This document shows, piece by piece, positions 1 through 10,108 of a DNA stretch of 64,000 bases. Below the pieces are notes generated by a model. It did not search any database and was not told the origin of the DNA. It was given only the letters and a program-made list of their open reading frames with translations. This stretch comes from Agrypnia vestita (taxonomy: Eukaryota; Arthropoda; Insecta; Trichoptera; Phryganeidae), in the NCBI GenBank assembly GCA_016648135.1, contig JADDOH010002588.1:1-64000 (forward strand), given 5' to 3'. Position numbers and translations under genes: made by a program. Position 1 is the first letter of the stretch; each line of letters starts with the position of its first letter.

Positions 1-925
1 ATCTACATGAAAAATTTGTTGTGATATTTAAAAATGGTAAAAGAAGCCTGTACACAAGTGCGTCATTTCAACATTTTTAACAATCGGTAATAAAAGTAGG
101 TAATGTCTAACTAGCGTTTATTATAGCGCCAACTAATGGATTATAGCAAACTGCATTTAGGGGCCAATGAGATTTCCAGGAGAAATTTTAAAATCATTTA
201 TTTAAGAACTCCAAATATATGAAAACTATAGGACGTTTTATGGCCTTTTATGACGGCGGATTACCTACCGCCGGCCGCGCCGTGCCGTCCCGGTCATAAA
301 ACTATTCCCTGTCTGCTTGACAACACCTAGTGAACTAATAATCATCGTATATATACCTATTTATGTATGGATGGATGTTTCTTCGTACGAAGCTAAAATT
401 ATTTCGTTAAACGTAATAGAGAAATTTCACATGTTACAAATCGTCGCTGTATATAAAATAATAATAAAGCCAATTAGCCTTTTAGTACATTCTGAGATGA
501 ACGAATCCATTTGTCAATTTTTCATATAAATAATGGAGATATACTAAAAAAAACATTGCCGTTCGTCTGGAAAGTTTGCCTCGTAATTATTAAAAATATT
601 TTTTTTAAATCTAGTCTGCAATTATTTTTTAAAACAGTTTCATTCGTTTATACATAGACTTAATTATATATACAGCGACGAAATACTGATGAAAATATAT
701 GAAATGGATTCATAAATATAAATTATATTCTATGAATCAGTATATATATATATAATGTGGGGTAATAATGTTTATATTAATATTTTTATTATAAAAATAT
801 TTAAAAATACGCACGTGACGTATCAATTCGCGTGTCCGTGGAATTTGTACCTACATCTGGATTCGTGACTGGTGAAATTAAGTGTTTTGGCGGGAATTTT
901 AAATGTTGAATTTAAAATCATTTTT
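1..925. other. AT-rich sequence without recognised gene
   Basis: No ORF with recognisable protein similarity. A GC-rich patch of about 45 bp (around 252-295) and a short TA run (around 742-757) are the only local features seen. Confidence 0.5.
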
Positions 926-1610
926 ACTCCCTTTATATTAACTCGTGGCGTCTGCTTGCTTGCCGTCAACAAAAACTTTGGATCGATTTTTGACCCTTTT
1001 CCCGTAATCTAATCGAGCTGAAACTTGGCAAGTAGACTCGTGGCGACGATCAAGAAGATCTATCAAATTTTCGTTAAAAATAATAATAATTATAGTATAA
1101 TTTCGGTTTTTTAGAAATTTTATTGGTTTTTTCAAATTGGAATCATTACAAAAGTTTGATTAGCAGCGGCGCGGCGCGGCGCCCCGATAACGACGCGGAA
1201 TATTTTCTAAATTTGAATTACTCCGTCGGTTTAATAGGTACATCACTACGAATTTCGAAAATTTACAAAACAATTGTTTTACAGATGACAGCAAAATTGG
1301 ATTTTTTTGGGAAAAAATCAAATAATAATTTATTTCTTTTAGATTTCTGCTTAGTTTTGAAGAATTCTACATTACTCAAATCTGATTCTGACTAAATCAT
1401 TTGACGCTGGAAATTCATAAGGTACGATATTGATGATAATTGAATCTATCAAAATCTCGACATCTCAAAACATCTGACATTTTAGAAATATATTAAATTT
1501 CTGTAAGTTTAGTGTTATGTTATATGTTTTAATTCGTCTTTAATTATTGTTATATTTTACCACGAAAGGGAGTATAGTAAAAACTTGGTTTTTATGGGTT
1601 ACTTTTTTAA
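926..1610 (+). repeat. ACTCCCTTT-ended interspersed repeat, copy A
   Basis: The copy opens with ACTCCCTTT (926-934) and closes with AAAGGGAGT (1565-1573), so the ends are inverted. A fixed tail follows the closing end (AACTTGGTTTTTATGGGTTA). An internal block at about 945-1130 (CTCGTGGCGTCTGCTTG, then TCGAGCTGAAACTTGGCAAG) recurs almost unchanged at 8634, in the array at 57942-59157, and at 60838. I read it as a non-autonomous DNA-transposon-like or satellite-like family; there is no coding capacity. The GC-rich piece near 1165-1200 ends in a block (ACGACGCGGAATATTTTCTA) shared with copies at 8880 and 58870. Confidence 0.75.
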
Positions 1611-2184
1611 GTCTCAATGTCTCAATACATACTTTATTTTTCGTAGACGTATTTTCTAGACCACAGTAAAGATAATTCTATTAAAAAAAATGAAAATTAC
1701 CCTACTATATTCTGAAAATAACAATATTGTCATTTGGTAATTGTTACACCAACACTAGAAAACAGAGAAATATCAAGACATCTGTTAAATGTCAATATTA
1801 TTAACATTGTGAAGAAAATATTGGCTATAATTTAATATTTGAACTGTTTGGATGAAGAAGTTGCGAGAGGAGGAATGCAAGTCGCAAGAAATATGAGTAA
1901 AGAACAGTGTGCACTTTGGATTGCCAGGGGACGTGCCAAACATAGAAGAATACCAACTTCAAAATAGGAATATTATTCAAGAATGATACATATGACTGAA
2001 AAGGAATGTCGCAACTAATTGATAAATTATATACATAATTTTTAATGCTGCAATAGGTCTCAAGGTAAGATTACTGCGGCAACAGCCCCCCTCAGAGCCT
2101 AGCAAGCTTTACTGCTATTTAATCTTATTCAATATTTCCCAATGTACATTAGATCCTTCAAACAATTGTATACATTGTACATAC
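1611..2184. other. Unassigned sequence left of the THAP-gene exon copies
   Basis: No recognisable coding exon. A stretch at about 2070-2100 (CTGCGGCAACAGCCCCCCTC) resembles one near 4590-4605 (CTGCGACAACAGCCCTCATG), so this block may also belong to the duplicated THAP locus. Confidence 0.35.
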
Positions 2185-2250
2185 CTTCATAAGCTTTGAT
2201 TCCAGAAGGCAATTGAATATTTGAAGTATGTTCTTTCAATGTTTCAGAAT
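2185..2250 (-). CDS. Copy of THAP-gene exon 3 (third copy, 66 bp)
   Basis: Read on the minus strand, a 3' splice site (AATATTTCAG) is followed by a 66-bp open segment and a GTATGT donor. It encodes a peptide starting DSETLKEHTSNIQLPSG when joined to a preceding phase-1 exon. It matches the exons at 3694-3762 and 4242-4310 closely but is one codon shorter, and it is also phase 1 to phase 1. Copies of the same exon therefore sit at three places in the same orientation. Whether it is spliced in any mRNA cannot be told from the sequence. Confidence 0.5.
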
Positions 2251-2319
2251 CTGAAATATTAAAAACAAACAAATTTGCTGTACATCTTTAAAGATTTCTC
2301 TGAAGAACAATTTATTGAG

Positions 2320-3297
2320 TTTGAATATTTGAAGTATGTTCTTTTAACGTTTCAGAATCTGAAATATTAAAAACAAACAAATTTACTGTACATCTTTAAA
2401 GATTTCTCTGAAGAACAATAAAGCCATGTATTCACTAGGGGACAAATCGCGAAACATTCCGCTCGGCATGTCGCATCAACATCTACGCTCATGTTTCGGG
2501 GACAATGACGCGGTCATTTGACGTGTACACACCGGGACTCGCATATCTTGTCGCGGGAATGTCACCCGATGAGATTACGATGACAGCTGCGGTATCTCAT
2601 TTGGCGAAAACGGGGATCCGCGCAATTCGAAATGTTTTTTTGGGTCGCAATTTCAAATTAACGAGGTTTTACTGTAGTAAATTGAATATTATTAAAAACA
2701 AGGTCCTTTTTGCAAATAATTGTTGTTTTCCAGATGTCGCGGAAATATATCGCCCTATGAGATTATGATGACAGCCGCGTATCTGTTTATGTTAATGAGT
2801 TTATCGAAAAGAGGAGAAAAAAGAGGAGAAATAAGAGGAGAATGCGAAATTATTTACTGCAAAGAGAAAGAAGGACGGACATTCTATGCGATCTTCGATC
2901 GATACAGCTCGATCAGTTCAAGAACGATTTCGTTTCCCCGCATTGTCTTCTTGACAGATACAGCGCATGCGTATTCACTTGTAAACATGCCACGTGGTAC
3001 TGACGCTCCGCGGAATGTTGCAGTGAGTACGCTCGGGTACCGTGCGTATGGCAACGTTGCCACGGCACGTAGAAATGCCGCGCTATATTGTGCGCGACGT
3101 GGCGGAACAGTGCACGACGTTGCAACGTCACGTAGACTCTATGCCGCGCGTGCTGTTGAGGGACAATTTGTCCCCTAGTGAATACATGGCTTTATTGTTC
3201 TTCAGAGAAATCTTTAAAGATGTACAGTAAATTTGTTTGTTTTTAATATTTCAGATTCTGAAACGTTGAAAGAACATACTTCAAATATTCAATTGCC
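2320..3297. repeat. Inverted repeat made of exon-3 sequence flanking a CACTA-ended insert
   Basis: Positions 2320-2432 and 3181-3297 are inverted copies of each other. Each arm holds a truncated exon 3 with its 3' splice site (2358 leftwards on minus; 3255 rightwards on plus) and the same intron piece ending in ACAATAAAGCCATGTATT. Together with the inserted element this makes a palindromic structure of nearly 1 kb. The inverted exon copy on the plus strand (3255-3297) stops at AATTGCC and is incomplete. Confidence 0.75.
2433..3180. mobile_element. 748-bp element with CACTAGGGGACAAAT terminal repeats
   Basis: The ends are a perfect 15-bp inverted repeat (2433-2447 and 3166-3180) beginning with CACTA, the terminal signature of the CACTA/EnSpm superfamily. 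The interior is GC-richer than its surroundings and holds short ORFs that resemble no known protein, so it is non-autonomous if it is a transposon. A direct target duplication cannot be read because both flanks are inverted copies of one another (ATT on the left, AAT on the right). A foldback origin is an alternative. Confidence 0.55.
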
Positions 3298-3693
3298 AAT
3301 AAATTTCAAAAAAGAAATATCAATACTGCTGAATTTCAAAAAATTTCAAAAAAAAAATATCAATACTGCTGACGATTTAATAAAAAATTATATCAAAAGC
3401 AAACAATAAAACACCACTATTATTAAATGGTGCAAGCAATATTGTTAAGAAATGTAATAAATAAAATAATTCTCAGATTTGTACCACTTGGTGTCCACGT
3501 GTGAAGTAAAAGGTATAAAATTGGAATTATTTTACCTAAAGTAAAAAAAATGCAGTGAGATTAAATAACTTAGTAACCAGTTTCGATTCATACAACTGTA
3601 CACATATCGTATATATGGATGAGGGGTGAAGCTTTTAAATAAATACATACATAAATACATTCTTCGAACAATAAATACATAGAAAGTAAGTAC

Positions 3694-3762
3694 CTTTATA
3701 AGATTTGCTTCCAGAAGGCAACTGAATATCTGAAGTATTAAGTTCTTTCAACGTTTCAGAAT
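3694..3762 (-). CDS. THAP-gene exon 3, duplicate b (69 bp)
   Basis: Minus-strand exon with an acceptor ending in TTTCAG and a GTACTT donor. It is 69 bp, phase 1 at both ends, and encodes a segment beginning DSETLKELNTSDIQLPSG. Length and phase are identical to the copy at 4242-4310. Because the exon is symmetric, one, two or three copies could be included without changing the downstream frame, and mutually exclusive use is equally possible. The function of the encoded segment is unknown. Confidence 0.55.
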
Positions 3763-4241
3763 CTGAAATATTAAAAACAAACAAATTTATTGTACATCTT
3801 TAAAGATTTCTCAATGCAACCCTAACAAAAAATATACTCTCGCTGCATTTAACTCTGAAGAACAATTTATTAAGTCTCCAGCAAAATATTTAAAAAAAGA
3901 AATATCAATACTGCTGACGATTTAATGAAACTTGATGTCAAAAGCAAACAATAAAACACCACTATTATTAAATGGTGCAAGCAATATTGTTAAGAAATGT
4001 AATAAATAAAATAATTCTCAGATTTGTACCACTTGGTGTCCACGTGTGAAATAAAAAGTATAAAATTGGAAATATTTTATCTAAAGTAAAAAAATGCAGT
4101 GAGTTTAAATAACTTAGTAACCAGTTCCAATTCATACAACTGTACACATATCTTATATATGGATGTAGGGTGAAGCTTTCGAATAAATACATACATAAAT
4201 ACATACATTCTTCGAACAATAAATACATAGATAGTAAGTAC

Positions 4242-4310
4242 CTTTATAAGATTTGCTTCCAGAAGGCAACTGAATATCTGAAGTATTAAGTTCTTTCAAC
4301 ATTTCAGAAT
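4242..4310 (-). CDS. THAP-gene exon 3, duplicate a (69 bp)
   Basis: This is the copy nearest to exon 2. Minus-strand acceptor AATATTTCAG lies just above 4310 and donor GTACTTAC just below 4242. It joins exon 2 in frame: exon 2 ends with one base of a codon (G) and this exon supplies AT, making aspartate, then SEMLKELNTSDIQLPSG. No known domain is recognised. It may be a linker after the THAP finger. Confidence 0.55.
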
Positions 4311-4821
4311 CTGAAATATTTAAATAAGAATTATTTTTTAATATTTTTATGATTCCCAGATTTGGTACCGTTTATTGTGATTTAAAAGTATTGATTTGAT
4401 GATTTAAAAATATATTGACCAATTCTATGTTCTATGATATTGACTTATTAACCACTTCAAAATAATAATTTGACTAATCGATATCAGAGTTATTTACTAT
4501 TGAAAAAACTATTCTAAAAGAGATTATCATAATTGATGCTGATGAAGCCTGCAATGCTAAAAGATATTATAATTGTTCTTTTTACTTGACCCTGCGACAA
4601 CAGCCCTCATGATAGATCTAACAATTGAATTTGTACATTGTCTGGAGAAATCGGATTAGGAACAGTTTTTTTGTAACCTTTCTTGTGGATTCAAAAATAA
4701 ATTATAATTGTTTATAATTAAGAGTTCAATTGTTTGACAGAAAAACATGAATAGAATAGAACAAAACAATTATGAAGATGAAGAAGAAAATATATAAGGT
4801 ACAGAAAAAATATAAAGTAAC

Positions 4822-4959
4822 CTTTAACATTTTGTATTTCAGCAGGAGCTTGGCATGCATATGTATGGATGTTATGAATGAAAGTTACAAGATCTGACGG
4901 CTGGATATACGTAGAGCGATAACAAAAGCTATTTTCTTTGGTAACCGCTCCACGAAACC
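4822..4959 (-). CDS. THAP-gene exon 2 (138 bp)
   Basis: On the minus strand the acceptor TTTTACAG precedes 4959 and the donor GTTACTTT follows 4822. The 138-bp exon is open throughout and joins exon 1 exactly in frame: exon 1 leaves one G after a proline codon and this exon continues GG, giving glycine. It encodes a 46-residue segment (starting GFRGAVTKENSFCYRSTY, then a PSDLVTFIHN stretch). I recognise no domain. Its phase (1-1) matches exon 3. Two decayed copies of its acceptor end lie upstream at about 5140-5210 and 5268-5345. Confidence 0.55.
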
Positions 4960-5139
4960 CTGTAAAACAATGTATCACTTATAATTATTAAAATACTTCA
5001 TTTTCTAAGTTTACCCCTTTTCCAACCTTTGCAAACTGAAAAATTCTTAGGAATACTTAAAATCTAAATATAAATTAAGTATATGGCTAAATGATTTTGC
5101 ATCAGAAAATTATGAAAATAAATTATTGCTTATGACTGA

Positions 5140-5345
5140 GAAATAATAAAAGCTTTCTTTTGTACCACCTCCATGAAAATCTATAATATACCACTTAGGA
5201 TTATTGAAAATTTCAATGATTTAACATAAGATTATAAAAATTTCCATAATGAAGTACAGCTTACAACCAGTGATTACAAAAGCTACTTTCTTTGGTAACT
5301 TCTAAATAAAACCATGTAAAATGTGATCATTTATGATTATTAAAA
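5140..5345 (-). pseudogene. Two decayed copies of the exon-2 acceptor region
   Basis: The sequence around the exon-2 acceptor (4915-4990: ACAAAAGCTATTTTCTTTGG and following) recurs in degenerate form at about 5140-5210 and 5268-5345, same orientation. In both, the splice acceptor or reading frame is damaged. They suggest that exon 2, like exon 3, was tandemly duplicated and that the extra copies decayed. Confidence 0.55.
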
Positions 5346-5465
5346 ATCAATATGTGGAGTACAGTCTAATTATTGTAAGTGCACAGGAAATCAAATTATA
5401 TGTTAAAGAATTAGAGCAAAAGGTCAGGACAGAAAAAAAAGTATGATATAAAATTTGCTACTTAC

Positions 5466-5724
5466 CTGGTACTTCTATTGTAGGCACAGAGAACATACGC
5501 AACCTCTTAGATCCTTCATTTTTGTTAAAATTTGAAAATTGTTTACCACAGATAACCATCCACGATGGTACTGAGTTATTTTTAGCGAACAATGCCGTCA
5601 CCTTTGGGTTTGAAATCCTGCGAATCCACTCTTTCAAGACAAATTCATCATATCTGGGAAATGTGTGCCATGTTTGGTCTGTTCTCTCACAACCAAGCAC
5701 ACAGCACTTATGATGTCCAGACAT
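5466..5724 (-). CDS. THAP-domain protein, first coding exon (zinc finger)
   Basis: The first 87 residues from an ATG at 5724 match the THAP zinc-finger plan: an early cysteine pair (C7/C8 and C12), the invariant proline (P23) and tryptophan (W33), then C59 near the end, followed by an SVPTI stretch as in the AVPT box. THAP domains bind DNA through a C2CH zinc site; they occur in P-element transposases and in many domesticated regulators. The fourth ligand, normally His in CxxHF, is read as Gln62 (codon CAA) in CGKQF, so the zinc site may be compromised. A GTAAGT donor follows 5466 and exons continue leftwards at 4959. The gene body beyond exon 3 is not seen, so it is incomplete here or a decaying transposon-derived gene. 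Confidence 0.7.
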
Positions 5725-6240
5725 GATGATAAATCTTAAACAAAAAAAACAAGTAAACCCCCGTCAGAACAGTGAAGACACTTCGAAAATCGTATAAAAC
5801 ATAAAAAAGTTTAAATATATCTAATAATGTTATCAGTAGAATGCATAGAGCTTAAAAGTATATATATTGAAGGCTATATTAATATAGTATATTTATAGGT
5901 ATTTTAAAAATAACAGGAGCGCTCAGAACAGTGTTCTCCGAAAAGTTAAGAATATAGGTATGAACAATGCTATTTGAAAATTTTGCGAAAACAACACAGG
6001 TACCAACATAATGATTTATTTGTTGCCACTACAATAATTGTTAAAATAGTAGGTAAGGGTAGGTACGTACTAACACCAAATTTGAACCGCCGAAAAATGA
6101 AATTTAAAAAAGTTCCCATAAAAGAATTGATGCCACCATAATGGAATCGAAACTCTATGGATAGAGTGCGCAGGCCCTGGGTTAAATGCTGCCATGCAAT
6201 TATAATGATTTTTCCATACTTAGTTTTTTATTTACTATTA
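5725..6240. other. Possible upstream region of the THAP gene; no gene seen
   Basis: AT-rich. No clear promoter motif can be assigned. This is where the THAP transcript would start if the ATG at 5724 lies in its first exon. Confidence 0.3.
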
Positions 6241-6256
6241 TACAATTTCTTCAGGT

Positions 6257-6385
6257 ATTTCTGAATCGGCAATTTACAAAATAGTTAAAGAAGGTAAAGT
6301 GGCCGTGGAAAAGGGCATTAAAATATCTACACCCGGAAAAAAAAGAACAAGGATAAGTGGAAAAATTGAATTAGAAGCCGTAAGA
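6257..6385 (+). pseudogene. Helix-turn-helix exon remnant of a Tc1/IS630-like transposon protein
   Basis: A plausible acceptor (ATTTCTTCAG just before 6255) leads into a short open segment reading ISESAIYKIVKEGK, then STPGKKRTRISGK. This resembles the N-terminal helix-turn-helix and linker of insect transposon proteins of the Tc1/IS630 type, where a resolvase-like helix is followed by a TPGKKR linker. It ends in a stop at about 6386, and no catalytic part is seen downstream. The family assignment is from memory of the motif only. Confidence 0.4.
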
Positions 6386-6748
6386 TGAGAAAAGTTTTAG
6401 AACATATTTCATTCGATAATTTTTTACATAGAATTTTTATTATTTATACTTTTTATTACAAAATTCATTAACGAGTTCATTTGTATAAACATCTTTTTTC
6501 AAAAATAAACTTTTTTATTTATGCACCTTAAAGACTGGTTGCATCAACTTACTTTATAGCAATAGTTCATTTAAAACATAGATTTTTACGAGAGCAAGTT
6601 GATCGGTGGAAAATGCAAAATATCTGTGCTTTGAACGAAAGATTACTATAAACCAAGTTGATACAACGGCCCTAAACCGATTGATATCCTTAGGTGTTAC
6701 TGAGTTAAACATGGTGGTCATGATCATTAGGTCTGAGACACCGAATAA

Positions 6749-6933
6749 AACCGGCGCCACACTGCGCGGATCTTCCGCCGCGTCTCTTCTGTCGTGGAAC
6801 ATCGCTACATTTCTTTCCATACAATATGCGCTTATTAAACCCACTACGCGGATGATCGGTCGATCTATTTGCTTTGCCGATTTGGCGCAACGGAAAAAAC
6901 GCGGCGGAAGATCTGCGTAATGTGGCGCCAGCC
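6749..6933. mobile_element. 185-bp MITE, CCGGCGCCACACT family, TAA duplication
   Basis: The ends are long inverted repeats (CCGGCGCCACACTGCGCG at the left and its imperfect complement before 6933) flanked by TAA at 6746-6748 and 6934-6936. The same terminal sequence bounds the larger element at 18727-19076. Three-base TWA duplications and GGC-rich ends fit PIF/Harbinger MITEs. The ORFs that cross it on both strands are by-products of its high GC. Confidence 0.75.
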
Positions 6934-7327
6934 TAAAAGAATTATTATTGTTTGCTTTTTTTCCTGAAAATGGTATTTTTCTTTGATTTTGAAAAAACGC
7001 CATTTTGTGACGTTGTGTATTTTACGAATGTATATTTTGATAAATTTATTTGTACGTTAGTTTACATTTTTTGTTTTTTATTGTGTCGTATACTGCTTAA
7101 TAACTTGTTTAAGAAAAAACGAATTTGCATAAAATTCCCTACAAATTAGATAATTTTTACACTATGGGCAGTACCACAACGATTGGGACGCCCTCCTTTA
7201 TTCTCCAGATAAGTTGGACGGACTATATCAGAAATTACATTAAAATCTTGTCTATGGATTGGTTCTTTCGTTTATTGATTAGAATAAACAATAAACATGA
7301 AGACCACAAAATTATACCATTCGGTTA

Positions 7328-7746
7328 GTTCAGGAAGCTTTGTGTGAGACGGAAAATGTTTCCCCGCAGGGGTAGGCAAAGAGGATTGAACGCCACACTC
7401 TTCTATCCTGGCACACCACTTTTGCTTCGGCCACATTCATACATCTTCTCATACAAGTTTTACGGTTGTTGTGGCTTTTAACAGGACCATCCTCAAATAC
7501 TTGTGGTATCTGATCGAGCCAGGTCTTTCGCAGACGCCGTCTATTCCAGTTGCTTTCAACATTCGCCTCATATATTTTCTTAACCATCCTCTCCTCATTC
7601 AAACGTTCCACATGACTAAACCATCTCAGCACTCCTTTCTTTATTCTATCTACCACACTACAGTCAGCATTGGATTCATGTCTAATTTGTTCATTCCCCA
7701 CTCTATCGACCAAAGATTTTCCACACAAGCGTCTTAGTGACCGCAT
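7328..7746 (-). mobile_element. 5'-truncated 3' end of an RTE-like LINE
   Basis: A minus-strand ORF of 138 codons matches the C-terminal end of the LINE at 44478-47460 (shared MRSLRRLCGKSLVDR, GVLRWF-HVER and QIPQVFEDGPVKSHNN). The open frame runs on to a VWRSILFAYPCGE end, which shows the 44.6-kb copy is frameshifted there. Homology stops abruptly at 7747, the 5' truncation typical of target-primed insertion. The 3' end lies near 7328. Confidence 0.85.
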
Positions 7747-8633
7747 TTAATAAAAATTTAATTAATCTTAAATAATAAAAATTTAAATCTTAAAGATTAG
7801 CTTGAAAAATAGTGTGATTAGGACATACATTCAGTATTCGTATCTCTTTTTAATAAAAAAAATAAGTTTTTCTATCTGCCTGTAACAAATAGTACAAATC
7901 AGTTTCGGTGACATTCATATTAATGCTCTAATTATAGTCGTACGTTTAATAAAACCGATGCTTAAATGTTATTTTAATTCAATATATTTATTTATATTAT
8001 TAATATTTTAGACGCATAGAAACAAGGTAATTACAAGTATAACAAAAAATAACAATGAAAATGGCAAATCCCCTGGCAGCAAATGAATGCTGGTATAAGA
8101 GAACATCAAACATTATATAAACTTAATAACTATTTCACAAAAGTAATATAAGTATATACTTAACAACTTTTATACTTTTAACAACTTTTTATTATAGATA
8201 ACTACATCGATTTATGAATATGAATATCTAATGATTTATGAGCCATCTCTTTTTAACTGAACTTACCCGACGCAAGTCTTTTCATTTGATTACTGAAGAG
8301 CATGACATACCCTAATCTAACCCTATTTATTTATTTTAAGTCATTAATTCAAAGTCCAGAATTCATTCTAGAATTCAACAGCTTTATACAGGAAACCACG
8401 CCATTCTCCAATCATATAATAAACTGTAGATACGTCACAAGCGTGAAATCTTGGCAACTCAAAAGTAAGGTAATTGCCTCACTTGCATTCGTTATCGAAC
8501 GGACCTTCTTTGTGATCGGGCGCGATGCTACGTTGCAAAAAAAGTGGCGGGGAAAAAGGAGCAGAGTATCGTACACTATTGTAAGAATGAGTATGTTAAT
8601 GTAGTCAGCGTGACTTCAAATTACCTGATTTTT
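7747..8633. other. AT-rich sequence, nothing recognised
   Basis: Only short ORFs without similarity. Confidence 0.4.
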
Positions 8634-9165
8634 ACTCCCTTTCTTTTAACTCGTGGCGTCTGCTTGTCTTCTTGTCTGACGAAAAAACTTTGGATCCATT
8701 TAAAACCTTTTTCCCGAGATCTAATCGAGCTGAAACTCATGGCGACGATCAAGAATATCTTTCAAATTTCTGTTAAAAAAAATTAATAATTATAGTATAA
8801 TTTCGGATTTTTAGAAATTTTAATGGTTTTTTCAAATTGGAATCATTACCAAAGTTTGATTACTAGCAACGGCGGCCCGATAACGTCGCGGAATATTTTT
8901 TAAATTTGAATTACTCCGTCGTTATACATAAGAGGTACTTCACTACGAATTTCGAAAATCTAAATTGACTGACAAATGTTTTTAGAATTTAATCTTCAAA
9001 GTCTTTGTGTCTTATCAAAGCTCAAAACATCTGACATTTTAGATATATATTAAATTACTGTAAGTTTAGTGTTATGTTATATGTTTTAATTCGTCTTTAA
9101 TTGTTGTTATATTTTACAAAGAAAGGGAGTATAATAAAAACTTGGTTTTTATGGGTTAGTTTTTT
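8634..9165 (+). repeat. ACTCCCTTT-ended interspersed repeat, copy B
   Basis: Same orientation and layout as copy A: ACTCCCTTT at 8634-8642, GAAAGGGAGT at 9121-9130, then the AACTTGGTTTTTATGGGTTA tail. It is shorter because the middle of copy A is partly missing. Confidence 0.75.
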
Positions 9166-10100
9166 ACGTGATTACTTGATTATGTGATTTGTTGTCTCTT
9201 TCAATGCAATATTTGCTACATATGAAAGTATATATTATAATTACCTACGATAATGCCATTCTCTATTTTTTTTTTAATCCAATGTACCTAATTTTATTCG
9301 GCGGATGAAATGTTCTAAGTACTCGGACATTTTAGTCTGAATTCGTTTTATTAGTTAATTACTCGTGAGTTTCAAGTAAATAAAGTTCCGATGTTTAACT
9401 GAAGATTACAAATTATATTTTTTGTGTTTTTGAGTTTTGTTAACGACGGTAATTTTAACCAAATCTCAAATAAATTAAACGATGTAATATAATGGGTTGA
9501 TTTGCGAGTTGTGACCGCCGTGTGTGGAAAATGTGACCGCCATTTTTGATAATAAATTATTTGTTAAACATAACATGCGGCCAATATTAGCCGCACCATG
9601 GCCTTCATACCACTATCTATTTACCAACAACTACCTACCTATCGACATATCGCGAATTCGGTGAAATCGGAGGTGTTCGAATTAAAAGCATTTAATTCGA
9701 TAAAAATCAATCTGAGATTGAAAACGATATTCTGTTGTCAGTAGAACATGATTTTAATACAATAAAAGGTCAGCGCTAAGCAGAAAGATCTTTTAATGGA
9801 CTCTCCAACCCCCCAATGTCGAGAGATTATCCAATCAGCGAAATATCACTATCCCAGTGGCAGAATAATTAAAAGTTTGCGGACTTTTTAACCAGTTTAT
9901 TGTGATTTCATTTGTCGTCATTAAAATGATTGCAGGAAGCAGCAAGATGTGAAGGACAGTATAAAGAAGAGAGGCATTTAAAAATTATATTGCATATTGT
10001 AGAATCGTACAATTACCTTTCTGATGCACGTGTGTGTACACGTATCACCCATTATTTTTACATGGTGAATTAATTAAATTATTCACTACGTGATGCGCGT
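9166..10100. other. Unassigned sequence
   Basis: No recognisable gene or element end; a few short ORFs only. Confidence 0.4.
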
Positions 10101-10108
10101 GTTGTACC

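Larger units (their letters stand above)
3350..4318 (-). repeat. Tandem duplication of about 547 bp carrying exon 3
   Basis: The block 3350-3770 is repeated at about 3897-4318 with a constant offset of 546-548 bp and few differences. Each unit holds the whole 69-bp exon, its donor and acceptor, and the same intron landmarks (CACCACTATTATTAAATGGT, then GTGTCCACGTGTGAA). Near 3807-3850 a piece of about 44 bp bounded by AATGCA and TGCATT sits inside otherwise shared intron sequence and looks like a small separate insertion. Confidence 0.85.

Noticed and set aside
2720..3178. 152-codon plus-strand ORF
   Set aside because: It runs through a GC-rich CACTA-ended non-coding element, overlaps ORFs on the other strand, and resembles no protein.
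4540..4565. CTGATGA near the THAP locus
   Set aside because: No GAAA follows a stem; chance match.
6554..7003. 149-codon minus ORF and overlapping plus ORF
   Set aside because: Both cross the inverted-repeat MITE at 6749-6933; their length is explained by its GC content.
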